A stretch of 64,000 nucleotides of DNA from Takakia lepidozioides (lineage: Eukaryota > Streptophyta > Takakiopsida > Takakiales > Takakiaceae). The position numbers were made by a program, and so were the translations under genes. The stretch lies in NCBI GenBank assembly GCA_030704615.1, contig CM060731.1, positions 41,044,001 through 41,108,000 of the forward strand. The letters are read 5' to 3'. Each line of letters opens with the position of its first letter. Within the stretch, counting starts at the first letter, position 1. The notes under the pieces were generated by a model. The model saw only the letters and a list, made by a program, of their open reading frames with translations. It ran no database searches and was not told where the DNA came from. This document shows positions 34,951 through 45,313 of this stretch, piece by piece.

Positions 34951-35777
34951 CCCTTAAGTTCCCAAGCCTTTTTTTGACTTTTTACCAATTTTGGGTACCC
35001 AGCTGCAGTAAATTGCCCCTAGAAACCTACCAAAAATCATCAGGAGATTCCAACCTTATAGCAATGGGCCCAGCTCATTTATGCATGACATACCAAAAAA
35101 TGAGCCAAGTCTACCGTGGAAATTATGAGATTATAGCGTTGGCCCCGGACCTCAACTATCAGGTCCCAAAGAAAAAGTGAGAAACAAATAGGTTTGACCA
35201 AATCAAAACCTAGCTTTATCCAATTTTGCTTGCCCCAAGACCCACCATTTCCAAATCACTAGTGGAGTGGCTATGACCCCACTAAATTGCAGGGCCAACT
35301 GATTTTTGCACCTATGGTTGCTTTGCATGCAATTACATGGGGATAGAAATCTCAAAATTGACAAGAGAAAATGTGCCTCCAAATGAAGTACTTTTTTTTC
35401 TACAAATTTTTTAAAAGCCAATGGTGGATGTGTGTATGTAATGCTCACAAACCACAGGTGAAGTGCTTTTTCTAAAATTGCTAATTTTCTGCCAAAAATG
35501 ACCTTTGGAGTGCAATATGTTTTGGGCTTGTTTACCTGCCACGTCAACGGTCAACAAGCCCTTTTCAGGCCCAAAACGTAAATGAGAGATCTAAGATATT
35601 TTTTTGTAGGTCGTAGTTTTTTTTTTTCTTTTATAATTTTGTTTTTGCACCATACTCGAGACAAATCCCTTGTCATTAAAGCTTCAGGAGCGGGCCCCAT
35701 CAGATTAGATCTGCAAAAATTAGGTCAAACTGCAAATTCAAAGTGACCCGATTCAAGTCGCTTGGGAATTTAAAGGG
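34951..35777. mobile_element. Non-autonomous DNA transposon (MITE-like) flanked by TTAA
   Basis: Left end CCCTTAAGTTCCCAAGC (34951-34967) and right end GCTTGGGAATTTAAAGGG (35760-35777) are inverted repeats. Each is bordered by TTAA (34947-34950 and 35778-35781). The similarity continues about five bases outside the TTAA (CTCCC and GGGAG), so the TTAA could be part of a longer inverted repeat instead of the target duplication. The 827-bp interior has no coding frame of note. TTAA targets with CCCT ends are the signature of the piggyBac superfamily. Confidence 0.6.
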
Positions 35778-35827
35778 TTAAGGGAGGAGCCAATAAACAA
35801 GAATATGGCACATATTGTAGTTCATCC

Positions 35828-35941
35828 TGCAATGGCTAGATTCCCTCTACCTACCTTTTCGACATTTGGATGAATAGACACTGGATGATGACCGTTGGAA
35901 AAGGGCTTGGATGAAATCAGTTGGAAACAATCTATTTTAAA
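35828..35941 (+). repeat. Truncated 5' LTR of retrotransposon copy 2
   Basis: Matches 42182-42295 with only a few changes, beginning TGCAATGGCTAG. It is followed directly by coding-like sequence, so the promoter half of the LTR and the primer binding site are lost. Confidence 0.75.
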
Positions 35942-36809
35942 AGAAACTCCCGCTGGTCATTTTGAGTCGATTTTTGCCAGCATCGAGCGTGCTTCGGTTG
36001 ATCCTAGCCTGGTGGTTGAAGTTGATTATCCGCCTCTTGGTGCTCCGGTTGAACGCTCTGAATTGGTCCTCGACACGCCTTCTGATCACTGGGTGGCTCA
36101 GCTTGAGTTGACTGCTGCATTGGAGGGTCTGAAGCCCACCTATACTCTGCAAGAAGAAGCAGAACAAAGGCGAAAGTGCATCCAAGCGTTTGAAGGGGCT
36201 AGACCGGCCAAGGCCCTGCAACGTTTTTTTGTTGCGGAGATAGCACGCAAGCTTGCCAAAGACAAGCTCTTGAAGGGTTGGTGGCTCTCGTGGGCTGAAG
36301 TTGGTGTTCTGCAGTTCACAATAGTTGGGGAGGTTTCTGGCGAGTGCGAGAACTTCCTTCCGCCCAATTTACCCAGTGCGCATCGTCTGTGGGAGCTGGT
36401 GAAAGGTGGCAGTTCTCTTGTCTTGGCCAACCTGAGGCCCACCTGGAAACCTGATTACAATGTGGGCATAACTTGGGATGACCATGTTGCAAGCATTCCC
36501 GTCTCTCGCTTTCCTCATACTGTGCATGATATTTTGATTTTTCCTGCTATTGTGTGTAGACAGGAAAGATTGGGTTACTACTTGCCTGGATTTCTTGTTA
36601 CTTATTATCCGGTGCATACACTGCTTGCCAATGAGAAGTTTATCCGCTCCATTGTTCGAGTGGCTTTCTCGCTCAAAGTGGACGAAGAACTGTGGCACTT
36701 TCTGGGTGAAGGTGTTTACATGCTTCACAAACACAGATTCATAAGTGGCTATTGCATCAAAGATTGGGAGTCCAAATTGCGGCCTGCACGATCCTCAAGC
36801 AGAAGGTAA
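35895..36809 (+). CDS. Unrecognised ORF upstream of gag in retrotransposon copy 2
   Basis: A long open frame of about 300 codons, one of the few unbroken ones in this element. It begins inside the LTR remnant, so its original start is lost. The product looks folded and mixed (RPAKALQRFFVAEIARKLAK, then LLKGWWLSWAEVGVLQF, then LWHFLGEGVYMLHKHRFISG) and basic at its end. I recognise no domain. Ogre-type Tat elements are known to carry an extra ORF before gag, but I see no similarity to them. It could also be an unusual gag, with the next frame being its C-terminal half. Function unknown. Confidence 0.5.
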   Translation: MEKGLDEISWKQSILKETPAGHFESIFASIERASVDPSLVVEVDYPPLGAPVERSELVLDTPSDHWVAQLELTAALEGLKPTYTLQEEAEQRRKCIQAFEGARPAKALQRFFVAEIARKLAKDKLLKGWWLSWAEVGVLQFTIVGEVSGECENFLPPNLPSAHRLWELVKGGSSLVLANLRPTWKPDYNVGITWDDHVASIPVSRFPHTVHDILIFPAIVCRQERLGYYLPGFLVTYYPVHTLLANEKFIRSIVRVAFSLKVDEELWHFLGEGVYMLHKHRFISGYCIKDWESKLRPARSSSRR

Positions 36810-36836
36810 CCACTTGTTTTTAACAAACAGACTACA

Positions 36837-37555
36837 ATGCCTGTCACTACTCGGTCTGGCAAGGAGCCATGGAATGTACTAGATGAATTGGATAATGTGG
36901 ATCTTACTAATGATGTGAAAGTTACACCCTTCCTGATCCTATGTCTGAAACCTTGTCTCCCGAGGAGCCACTGCCAGGTAATGATACCAGTCCGACCCAA
37001 GGGGTCCCTCCAGCCTCTGATAATGTGCCTAACCTCAATATTCAGGGCATTTGTGATGCTATGGCTACGTTGTCTAGTTGTCCTGCTCAAGTCTACCTAC
37101 AAAAGCATCATTATCGCAATGAGAGGCATATGGTAGAGATGATGGATGAGCGCATGAGGTTTAAAAATGCTAAACTAGGGAAAAGCTGTCTACCTGTTGT
37201 TCATTCTACTCATCAACATACTTCCGACTGTTCTCATGGGGTTGCCATGGTTAAGGGTGGCTTTACAGAGGCCTCTCCTACATTACTGGAGGAGGTTAAA
37301 ACCTTACAAGAAGAGCTGCACACTCAGCTTCAGGCTGTCAGGGCAGAAAGATCCTGGAGGGCCGCACCTGCCAAGCCTCCTCCTGTTGACTCTCATCGTG
37401 GCCACACTCAGACTGGCCCACGGTATGAGGTTCAAGGTAAACGTGTGGCCTGTTTCATTAATTGTGGGTCACTTGAGCACTGGACCCGCTTCTGCACCTA
37501 TGCCGCTCTTGTCCCTGGTATGATTGAAGAACACAAACGAATTCAACGCGAATAG
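36837..37555 (+). pseudogene. gag-like region with zinc-knuckle remnant, copy 2
   Basis: Starts MPVTTRSGKEPWNVLDELD, a start like many plant gypsy gag proteins, then shifts frame near 36930. The second frame (36941-37555) holds a coiled-coil-like stretch (LLEEVKTLQEELHTQLQAVR) and ends with ACFINCGSLEHWTRFC, a CCHC knuckle with one extra residue between the first two Cys. It stops at 37555. Confidence 0.6.
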
Positions 37556-37650
37556 AGGGGCAAACAGCCTTTAAATGAACCGGATCGCTTGCGAAAGGGC
37601 CAAGCGGTTAGTATCCCACAAACCCTGCAAAGGATGACTCCATTGTTTCT

Positions 37651-38520
37651 GTGATGTTGTCCAATGAATTCAAATTAATGCATTGTGAAGCCAATAAGAA
37701 GCTTGGGAGGGAAAGAGTGCACCTTCTCATGACTCAATGTCACATATGGCACCTATCGTTTCATGTGCCTGTTGACAAAGGCTGTACCATGTCTGCTGTT
37801 CCATTGTCCGTGGTTCGACTACTTGGTCTCAAACTCACTCCAGCCACAAGTCTGCAGGTGACCATTGCAAATGGCACGCGTTATGAACCCCTAGGTTTGG
37901 TCACCATCCCTATTAAGGTCAGTTACAAGTCGGTCACACCGACTTGTATCGTTACCATTGGTGAGCAGTTGCTATTAGGCTTGGATTGGATGTGTGCTGT
38001 AGGGCCCAAGATTGATGTGGTTGAAAACATCATGTGGCTTGCCAGTGGCAGCTCCTCACCCCACAAGGTGCAGCTTAACTCTGTCTCCTTGCCCGCTGGT
38101 TGTTCCACTGCGCATCTCTCCCACATGCGAACCATTGTTGTTGAAACAAGACGACAGACTGGTGAGCAATACAACTGGACACGTTACTTTAACTTTGCCA
38201 AGACAACTCATTCCACCTTGTATCAGTGGCAGTCACCTTTGCCTAGTAAGAAGAGTGGCCCTCCCATTCCAATCCCAGCTAACACCACTCTTCTTCGCAA
38301 TCCCACTGACTTTGTTATATCTGCCTCCTCCCAAAGGATTGTTTATCTTGGCCTCACCTTTCTTTGTCCACAAGGTCGTTATCTTGAAGTCGAGGGATGG
38401 AAACGCTTGATGCTTTCCAAACATTGCTTGATTGCATCTGGGGTGCTGGATCGGGGCTTTCAAGGGGAGCTCAGACTTCTTGTTGCCAACCCAGAACGCA
38501 TACCTATCACCATCCGCAAC
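37651..38520 (+). pseudogene. Protease and dUTPase-like part of pol, copy 2
   Basis: The frame to the TAG at 38524 holds two domains. First a retropepsin-like fold: VDKGCTMSAVPLSVVRLLGL, where the active D-T/S-G has become D-K-G, and IGEQLLLGLDWMCAVGP as the flap/closing part. Then from about 38278 a dUTPase-like domain: TDFVISASSQRIVYLGLTF, CPQGRYLEVEGWKRLMLSKH, and a good motif 3, GVLDRGFQGELRLLVANP. Motif 4 (ITIRNG) is interrupted by the stop and continues as VLARLTATPL to about 38570. The motif 2 RSG is replaced by GWKR. Confidence 0.7.
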
Positions 38521-38709
38521 GGTTAGGTCCTCGCACGACTCACTGCCACCCCATTGATAGATTTAGGAGAGGTCCAACATGCTTTAAGATTTGCTGACAT
38601 TGGCCTGTCTGATGATCCTGTAGATCAATTGCATCTCCTGGCACAATCTGTGGCTGCACCCAAGGTCTGTCCCCTCACTCCTGCGCAATCTGCTCATCTT
38701 GACTAGGTC

Positions 38710-40284
38710 ATGACTGATATCAAAATGGGCTCTAGTCTCACTGAAAATGAAAGGTCTCGTCTATATCATGTTATTCGTGACAATCTTGATGTTTACAGTG
38801 CTGGTTCTCATGACTTGGGTTGTATCGATGTTCTCCATCATGACATTGTCACTGAGGGTAGCCCTGTCAAACAATATGCTTATAGAGAAGCGTCAAAGAG
38901 TGCGAAATCATGCAAACCGAACTGACCAAGATGCTTGATGCAGGAGTTATTAAACCCTCTATTTCCCCCTGGGCCAGCCCCATCATGTTGGTTGCCAAGA
39001 AAGATGGTACCACCCGTTTCTGTGTTGATTTCTGACGTCTCAATGCCCTAACCAAAAAGGATGTATATCCCTTACCTCGCATTAATGATACTTTGGATCA
39101 ACTCAACGGTGCCACTCTCTTCTCTTCCTTGGATCTTGCTGCGGGCTTTTGGCAGGTTCCACTCACAGAGTCAGCCAAGGAGAAAACTGCGTTCACCTGT
39201 AAGATGGGTCTCTTTCAGTTTGAGACCATGCCTTTTGGATTATGTAATGCCACTGCCACCTTTCAACGTCTCATAGATGTTGTTCTAGGGAACTTGCGCT
39301 TGGAATGTGCATTGGTATATGTTGGTGACATCAACGTTTACGCAGTTGACTTTGATTCTCACATGCGGGATCTGAAGCGCGTTTTGTGCAGGCTCAGAGG
39401 AGTACACCTCAAAGTGAAAGCCAAGAAATGTGATCTGTGCATGACGGAGCTTCATTTTCTTGGCCACCTTCTCTCAGCTAAAGGCATTAGCCTTGACCCT
39501 ACCAAAATTCAGGCTGTCTGGGAATATCCCACTCCACATGACAAAAATTGTGTCCGTGCTTTCCTTGGGTTAGCCTCTTACTATCATCGTTTCATTAAAC
39601 ACTTTGCTCACATTGCCGTTGCGCTTAATCAGTTGTTATGCAAAGATGTTCGATTTCTTTGGGGCAGGTCCCAAATCACTGCTTTTGAGAAACTCAAAAT
39701 CGCCCTCACTAGTGCACCCATTCTGGTCTTTCCTGATTTTTCACTACCCTTTATTCTTCAGACCGATGCCTCTGACTTGGCTGTTTCAGCTATTCTATGC
39801 CAAAAGAGAGACGGCAGGGAACATGTGGTGGCCTATGCTTCCAGGCGGTTAAATGAACTATAGCATCACTGATAAAGAGGGCTTTGCAGTCATTTTTGGG
39901 GTGAAACATTTCAAGCAGTATCTCCATGGTTGCCCCTTTGTTATTCAGACTGATCATCTTCCATTGAAGGCTCTCAAAACCCCACAAGCACTCTCGGGAC
40001 GCTTGGCTCGGTGGTTACTTACTCTTCAAATGTTCGGGTACGACATTGAGTACAAGAAAGGCAAAGCCAACAGCAATGCCGATGCTCTCACATGCATTGA
40101 GACTAAGTCCTCTGCCCCTTATGTTACCTTAAATGACCTTGCAAACTGCTTACCATCTGGTGCTTCACCCTTGCCTTCTTCCTCTCCTGACGGATCCGAT
40201 TTACTTGCTTTGTTTGCCACTGTTCCTTTTCTCCCACCTGATCTCATGTCTGAATGGGATTTGCTTTCATTTTCTGCTGCTTGA
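38710..40284 (+). pseudogene. Reverse transcriptase and RNase H of copy 2, active site altered
   Basis: RT blocks are easily read: [25 protein letters not shown] then a TGA at about 39032, LTKKDVYPLPRINDTLDQLN, FSSLDLAAGFWQVPLTESAK, MPFGLCNATATFQRLIDVV, then ALVYVGDINVY, FLGHLLSAKGI and FLGLASYYHRFIKHF. The Y-x-DD active site has become YVGD, losing one catalytic Asp, so this RT would be inactive even without the stops. RNase H follows (LQTDASDLAVSAILCQKRDG; a short gap at 39855; NYSITDKEGFAVIFGVKHF; KGKANSNADALTCIE). Confidence 0.85.
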
Positions 40285-40521
40285 GGTTGGTTTAGAGTGT
40301 TGTCCTGTCACTGAGGTCATATTCTAGGTATGATATCTCTCTCTCTTCTCTGATTGAACTGTGCTTTTCTTCTTCTAGTGCTGGTTTTGGCACTGAATCC
40401 TCTCCATAGGGATATCTGCTTATGTGCTTCATTATCCTTGGTTGCATCTTCATGAAGTCTCCCTTGTCATTCAGTTGAGCTAAAAGCTTCCCATAGAGAT
40501 CACCGAGGCGGACACTCTGTT

Positions 40522-41890
40522 ATGCTCACACTAACCCAAGGGCTGGCTATGGAAGTTGCAACCATGGATGATCTACTTCACCAAGCCCTCCTCCAGAAGT
40601 GTAAGACCAACACTCATCTGTCGGGCCTCTCTTCCCGTCTCCTCAGGCAAGTAAGCTATCATCTCCCTTCTCATAGGGAGCATGAAGGTAAGTTGCTTAA
40701 GGTAGTTCATGTTCATGGGCAAGAGACTGTTGTGGAGGTCCCTACTAGGAGCTCTATGCCTGCTTTACATGAGCTTTACCATTGCTCACTATATGTTGGT
40801 CATTTAGGCATTGACAAAACTGTCAAGAGACTCCAAGAAAAGTACCATTGGAAGGGGTTAACTAAGGATGTGGCAGATTTCATTTCTAAGTGTGTTCCAT
40901 GTAAGTCCAAAACACTGCTGCCTAGGACCATCGCTCCTCTTAAATTACAACCAATTCCGGTGACTGAGATGTTTGCCCGAGTTGGTCTTGATCTTGTTGG
41001 GCCCCTCAAAACTACGACTAAGGGCAATAGCTACATTGGTGTGGCTATTGATTACATGTCTAAGTGGATTGAGATCCGACCATTGGTTGCTAAGGACAGT
41101 GACGAGGTGGTTCAATTCTTCTTTGATGAAATCCTGCTACGCCATGGTTGTCCCCTTGAAATTTTAACTGATTAGGGTACGGAGTTTTGTAACCAGCTGA
41201 TGGAGGTTGTGTGCTTTAATTTAGATGTCAAGCATCGCTTGACTGCTCCCTACAACCCCAGTGCAACGGGCTTACAGAGAGGTTCAACAAACCATGTGCC
41301 AGTTGTTAGAAAAGAACGGGGCTCTCATTGAAGAATGGGATATTACTCTACCCATTCTCATTTTTGCCTAAAGGACCTCGGTACATGCTAGAACTCGTTT
41401 TTCCCTTTTGAATTATTGTATGGCCGCAAGGCTCGCACCCCTCTTCATGTCCCTGTGCTTCAAACTTAGGTTGAGGAGCCCATCATATGGGAAGACTTTC
41501 TTACTCACCTCACTTCTCATCGTTTGCGTTTATTAGAGACTCCTAAACACAACATTCAAGTTTATCAAGTTGCTCAGGCTAGAAATTATAACCGTAGGGT
41601 TGTTTACTCTGAAATTTTTTCTCTAGGCCAAACTGTTTGTGTTCGGTTGCAGCTTGGCAAACAGGTACCAAGTCCAAGATGCAGATCGATGGGCCTTATC
41701 TGATTAGTGCGATTCTGCCTGGTCGACAATACCGTCTCTTTCCTCAACATCCTTCTACGACGGAGATTGCAGGGACTGTTCATGTTTCTCAACCTGTCCC
41801 TTCTAAGCTGTAGTTTGATTTGACCTGCCTCAACGTGGAGAATCGTCATGTGGTTTTAACTCCCAAGAAGCGTGCTCGACTTGATTCTGA
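40522..41890 (+). pseudogene. Integrase of copy 2
   Basis: Frame 40522-41175 gives the zinc region with HHCC residues (YHCSLYVGHLGIDKTVKRL, ISKCVPCKSKTLLP) and the core start ARVGLDLVGPLKTTTKGNSY, then LEILTD and a TAG at 41173. Beyond it, shifted frames still show GTEFCN, a CNGLTERFN-like block near 41265-41285 and a GPY-type C-terminal block near 41690. Stops and small indels are frequent. No chromodomain. Confidence 0.8.
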
Positions 41891-42181
41891 TTCAGTTGCT
41901 ACCTAGACTTACTCATGACACTATCTTTATTCAGCTACTTCCTACCTAGGATCCATCTCATTTCTCTTTGTAGTTCTCCAGGTTGCACACCTCACAAGAT
42001 CGGGTTTTTCCCCGACAAGGTTTTGCCCTTCACTCAAATCGCAGAGCAAGGTTTTCCTTGTTGCGGTTTTTTCATCCTATTTTGGTGTGACCTTGGGCGA
42101 CACTGCTCCCTGTCTTGAGCATAGTGTTTGTTAGATAGCTCGCTGGAGCTCGCTTCTCTGTGTGCCAGGAGGCTTTACATA

Positions 42182-42690
42182 TGTAATGGCTAGATTCCCT
42201 CTACCTACCTTTTCGACATTTGGATGAACAGACACTGGATGATGACCGTTGGAAAAGGGCTTGGATGAAACCAGTTGGAAACAATCTATTTTTAAACTAA
42301 GTATTGTCTTCTGTTAACAGCTAGTTTATCTCTAAAATTGAATAAGGTGGCGTCCTATCTGGACAGACACCCGGATGGAATCCAAATAACCAATCAGGGC
42401 TTGCCACTTGGTTAGATGAGATTGTGGGTCTTCGTTTATAAAAGAGATCAATACGACGCTTAAGGCGGCGGTGTACGTTTGGTGTGAAAACCCTAGTGTA
42501 CCTGTGTGTGAGTTTTGGATGAAGAAGGTGTGAGTGAGGATGTGCTGTTAATCCATGTGAATGATTCTGACTCCTCTCCGTTGGATCCTGCCTATCTCGC
42601 TAGCCTGCTTTACCGAGTACACATCCCCGTGATAGCTCAATACCCGTAGAAGAAGAAGAATAACGGGGTGGGCGAGAATCTGGCTTTACA
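42182..42690 (+). repeat. 3' LTR of retrotransposon copy 2
   Basis: Starts TGTAATGGCTAG and carries the full-length form of the repeat whose first 114 bases survive at 35828. It contains a TATA-like TTATAAAAGAG at 42436-42446. The right end is set tentatively at TTTACA before ATCC. Confidence 0.55.
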
Positions 42691-43084
42691 ATCCTCTGAT
42701 CTACTAAAAAACCTTCCAATCATATATTTCTTATCTAGCTCTCATACTAGACCAAATGAATGGATGGATGTTCATGATCAAGAAGATTGTCAACAAGCAC
42801 TGTGGCTATATTGTGATAACCAGTGGTGGTGTTCATCAATAGAAATTGCCACTTGGAGGGGTTAGGTGACCTTTGGTACTTCGATTCTGATCGATTTTGC
42901 AGTTGCAATCCACTAGTTTCACAGTATGCCACATATCTGTCATCCACCTTGTTGTTGAAGAGGATGAACCTACAACTCACCTACCATGGAGGGCTAACTA
43001 CCTATAACTAATAGCCTTCACCAAGCCAGCTCTATGTACCCTCCTACTTGTTCCTAGAGTTAGGTGATAGATAGGTTACCTCGG

Positions 43085-43639
43085 TTTCAACTTTAAAGTG
43101 ATTTGGGTCTATGACTAGTAAGATGTTAACAATATCATAACTATATCGTTCTACTACTGTCTTGACGTCTTGACCTATCATAACTGTTACTCTATTAGGT
43201 AAGGGTTGGTTCGAATCTAGGATACCAAATCTTACTGCATATGCTAAATTTTGGCAGGGATGGTACAAGTTCCATGAGCATTGTGTATGTAGTGTACACA
43301 AGGATGTAGCACCAATTGCCTTTAATTAGCTTTCTTCCTTCTAGAGGAGGTAACTGAAAGTTTCAACTTTAAAGTGATTTGGGTCTATGACTAAGATATT
43401 AACAATATCATAACTATATCCTTCTACTACGGTCTTGACGTCTTGACCTATCACAACTGTTATTATGTACTCTATTAGGTAAGGGTTGGTTTGAATCTAG
43501 GATAACAAATCTTACTACATATGCTAGATTTTGGCAGGGATGGTACAAGTTACATGAGCATTGTCTATGTAGTGTACAAGGATGTAGCACCAATTGCCTT
43601 TTAATTAGCTTTCTTCCTTCTAGAGGAGGTAACTGAAAG
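43085..43639. repeat. Tandem duplication of a ~276-bp unit
   Basis: Unit 1 (43085-43360) and unit 2 (43361-43639) both start TTTCAACTTTAAAGTGATTT and end GGAGGTAACTGAAAG, with about 95 percent identity and small indels. No coding content seen. Confidence 0.9.
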
Positions 43640-43852
43640 AAGACTAAATATGTAAACTCTTAGGACAAACCATACATCGACGTTTGGCTTGTGCAGCTAG
43701 TTTAAGGAGTAGGTGATGCCCGACCGCATGCCCACTACCTAATTTCACTAATGCCTTTACCTAGATGTATAGAGCTATAGAAGCTCGGTGTTATGCTCTT
43801 CTTGGATATTGCCTATAAATACTACGGAAGATAATAGGAATAATGTAAGAAC

Positions 43853-44854
43853 TTAACCCCTAAACGACGAGCCGACCTGAATCGGGTCGGCCCGATTTTT
43901 CATCCATCCGTAGCATGCACTGATGAAGTCCGATGAATGAGCAGCTTGAACGAAAAATGTAGCGCGGAACGAGCTGCACATGCAGGTCTTTATGGCGCCC
44001 CTAACAGAGAAAAACTCCGCCGTCAGGAATTTTTTGGAGTTTGGATGGAGGGGGGGTGCACGGCAGTTGACCATCGACATGGCAGGTGGCAGCGGCCATG
44101 CGGGTGGGATTTTGCGGCGAGGGCATGCAAGGGTTGGAGTCGGGGGCTTGTGAGGCCCTCCCCAAAATGTCGACGAACATGGGGACGGCTCGAATGAGCT
44201 GGCCCTGGCAAATAATGGGAAACCTCGACGTGGCCCGGAAAACGTCGCCGGATTCAGGCGAAATTCCGGCCACCGATTGCCTGACCTGGATGAGGCCGGA
44301 AATTTCACAAAATCCCACATCCCAAATACAATTTAGGCAATTTTTGGGAAACTCTTGGGCAGGCTTGTGTAGTTCTTAGCCTATGAGGGACTGACTGTTG
44401 GAATTCCCAAATGAAGGAGAATTTGGGGTCCCAATGGGCCTATACCATTTCCTTTGCAAATTCTCTTTTTGGACCCCCATTCCAGTCACATACAAAGCAC
44501 CCCCCCTTTCATTTTGGGAGATTGGGGTGAAATTTGGTGTGAGGGTTTGGGATTGTGCACTTTACAGGAATATAGCACTTTTTCTCCCAGGAAAATTTGC
44601 TTGGTCAAACATGAACTTTTGCTTTGTTTTTTCTATTTTCAAAAAAATGCACCGTCTTCAAATGTTATAATCTCCCAAACTATAGGGTGGAATCTCCCCA
44701 AATTTGGGGGGCTTATGCATCTGGTAGGTAGGAAGCAGTTTGTACGATTCATCCATGTGGATGAACGTTGGTGGGCAGGTAGCCGCTGACGTGTGAGGGT
44801 GGGTCCCGGAATTGTCCAAAAACCCAAAAACACCTCTCGTCCTTTAGGGGTTGA
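43853..44854. mobile_element. Non-autonomous DNA transposon (Mutator-like MITE) with target-site duplication
   Basis: Ends are TTAACCCCTAAACGACGAG (left) and the complement of TCAACCCCTAAAGGACGAG (right). TGTAAGAAC, or TGTAAGAACTT counting two more matching bases, flanks both sides (43844-43854 and 44855-44865). A 9-11 bp duplication fits Mutator-like elements. The 1-kb interior has no transposase. It lies about 120 bp before the first copy of the desaturase leader and start codon. Confidence 0.75.
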
Positions 44855-44891
44855 TGTAAGAACTTATTATCTTCCAATACTACCTTGGCTG

Positions 44892-45028
44892 ATTTTTCCA
44901 TGGTTTAGTCAAACATCCGTACGCAGTCTACTGTAGGGAGAGGGAGGGGAGCTCAACAGCCAGTATGTATTCGACTATGACCAGAGGACTTTCGCTTAGT
45001 AATATGGCCACCTCAGCGGCATTCGCAG
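44892..45028 (+). repeat. Upstream duplicate of the desaturase 5' UTR and start of exon 1
   Basis: Matches 45229-45365 at a constant offset of 337 bases with about 95 percent identity. It includes the ATG (44977) and the first 17 codons ([17 protein letters not shown]). Similarity stops exactly at GCATTCGCAG; here GT follows, while the downstream copy continues into coding sequence. Confidence 0.85.
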
Positions 45029-45109
45029 GTCTGGTTTACCTCCATAAGGAAAGGGAGGACGTGGGTCCGGCAGTTGCTATCCTTGCTGTCCGGAGAGAGA
45101 GAGAGCGAC

Positions 45110-45120
45110 TATATAATATG
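45110..45120 (+). promoter_or_regulatory. TATA-like element for the desaturase exon 1
   Basis: ACTATATAATA stands about 195 bases upstream of the ATG at 45314, between the two copies of the leader. Position suits a TATA box with a leader of roughly 160 bases; not proven. Confidence 0.4.
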
Positions 45121-45313
45121 ATCTAGACGCTTGCGGCTTGTTTCGAAAGTTTCCTTCTCCACTCGCATCGTCGGGATCAACTACGCATTGTGGATTGTTC
45201 AAAACAGCTAGCACTACCCTGCTGCCTGGGTCTTCCATTGTTTAGTCGAACATCCGTACGCAATCTACTGTAGGGAGAGGGAGGGGAGCTCAACAGCCAG
45301 TCTGTATTCGACT

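Larger units (their letters stand above)
35828..42690 (+). mobile_element. Ty3/gypsy retrotransposon, copy 2, with LTR remnants
   Basis: A terminal direct repeat of about 114 bp, 35828-35941 and 42182-42295 (both TGYAATGGCTAGATTCC...), brackets an unusual upstream ORF, gag, protease, dUTPase-like domain, RT, RNase H and integrase. The 5' LTR stops abruptly and runs into the ORF, so most of it is deleted; the 3' LTR may extend to about 42690, where TTTACA is followed by ATCC, the same four bases that precede 35828. That end and target duplication are tentative. Stops and frameshifts show the element is dead. Confidence 0.8.
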
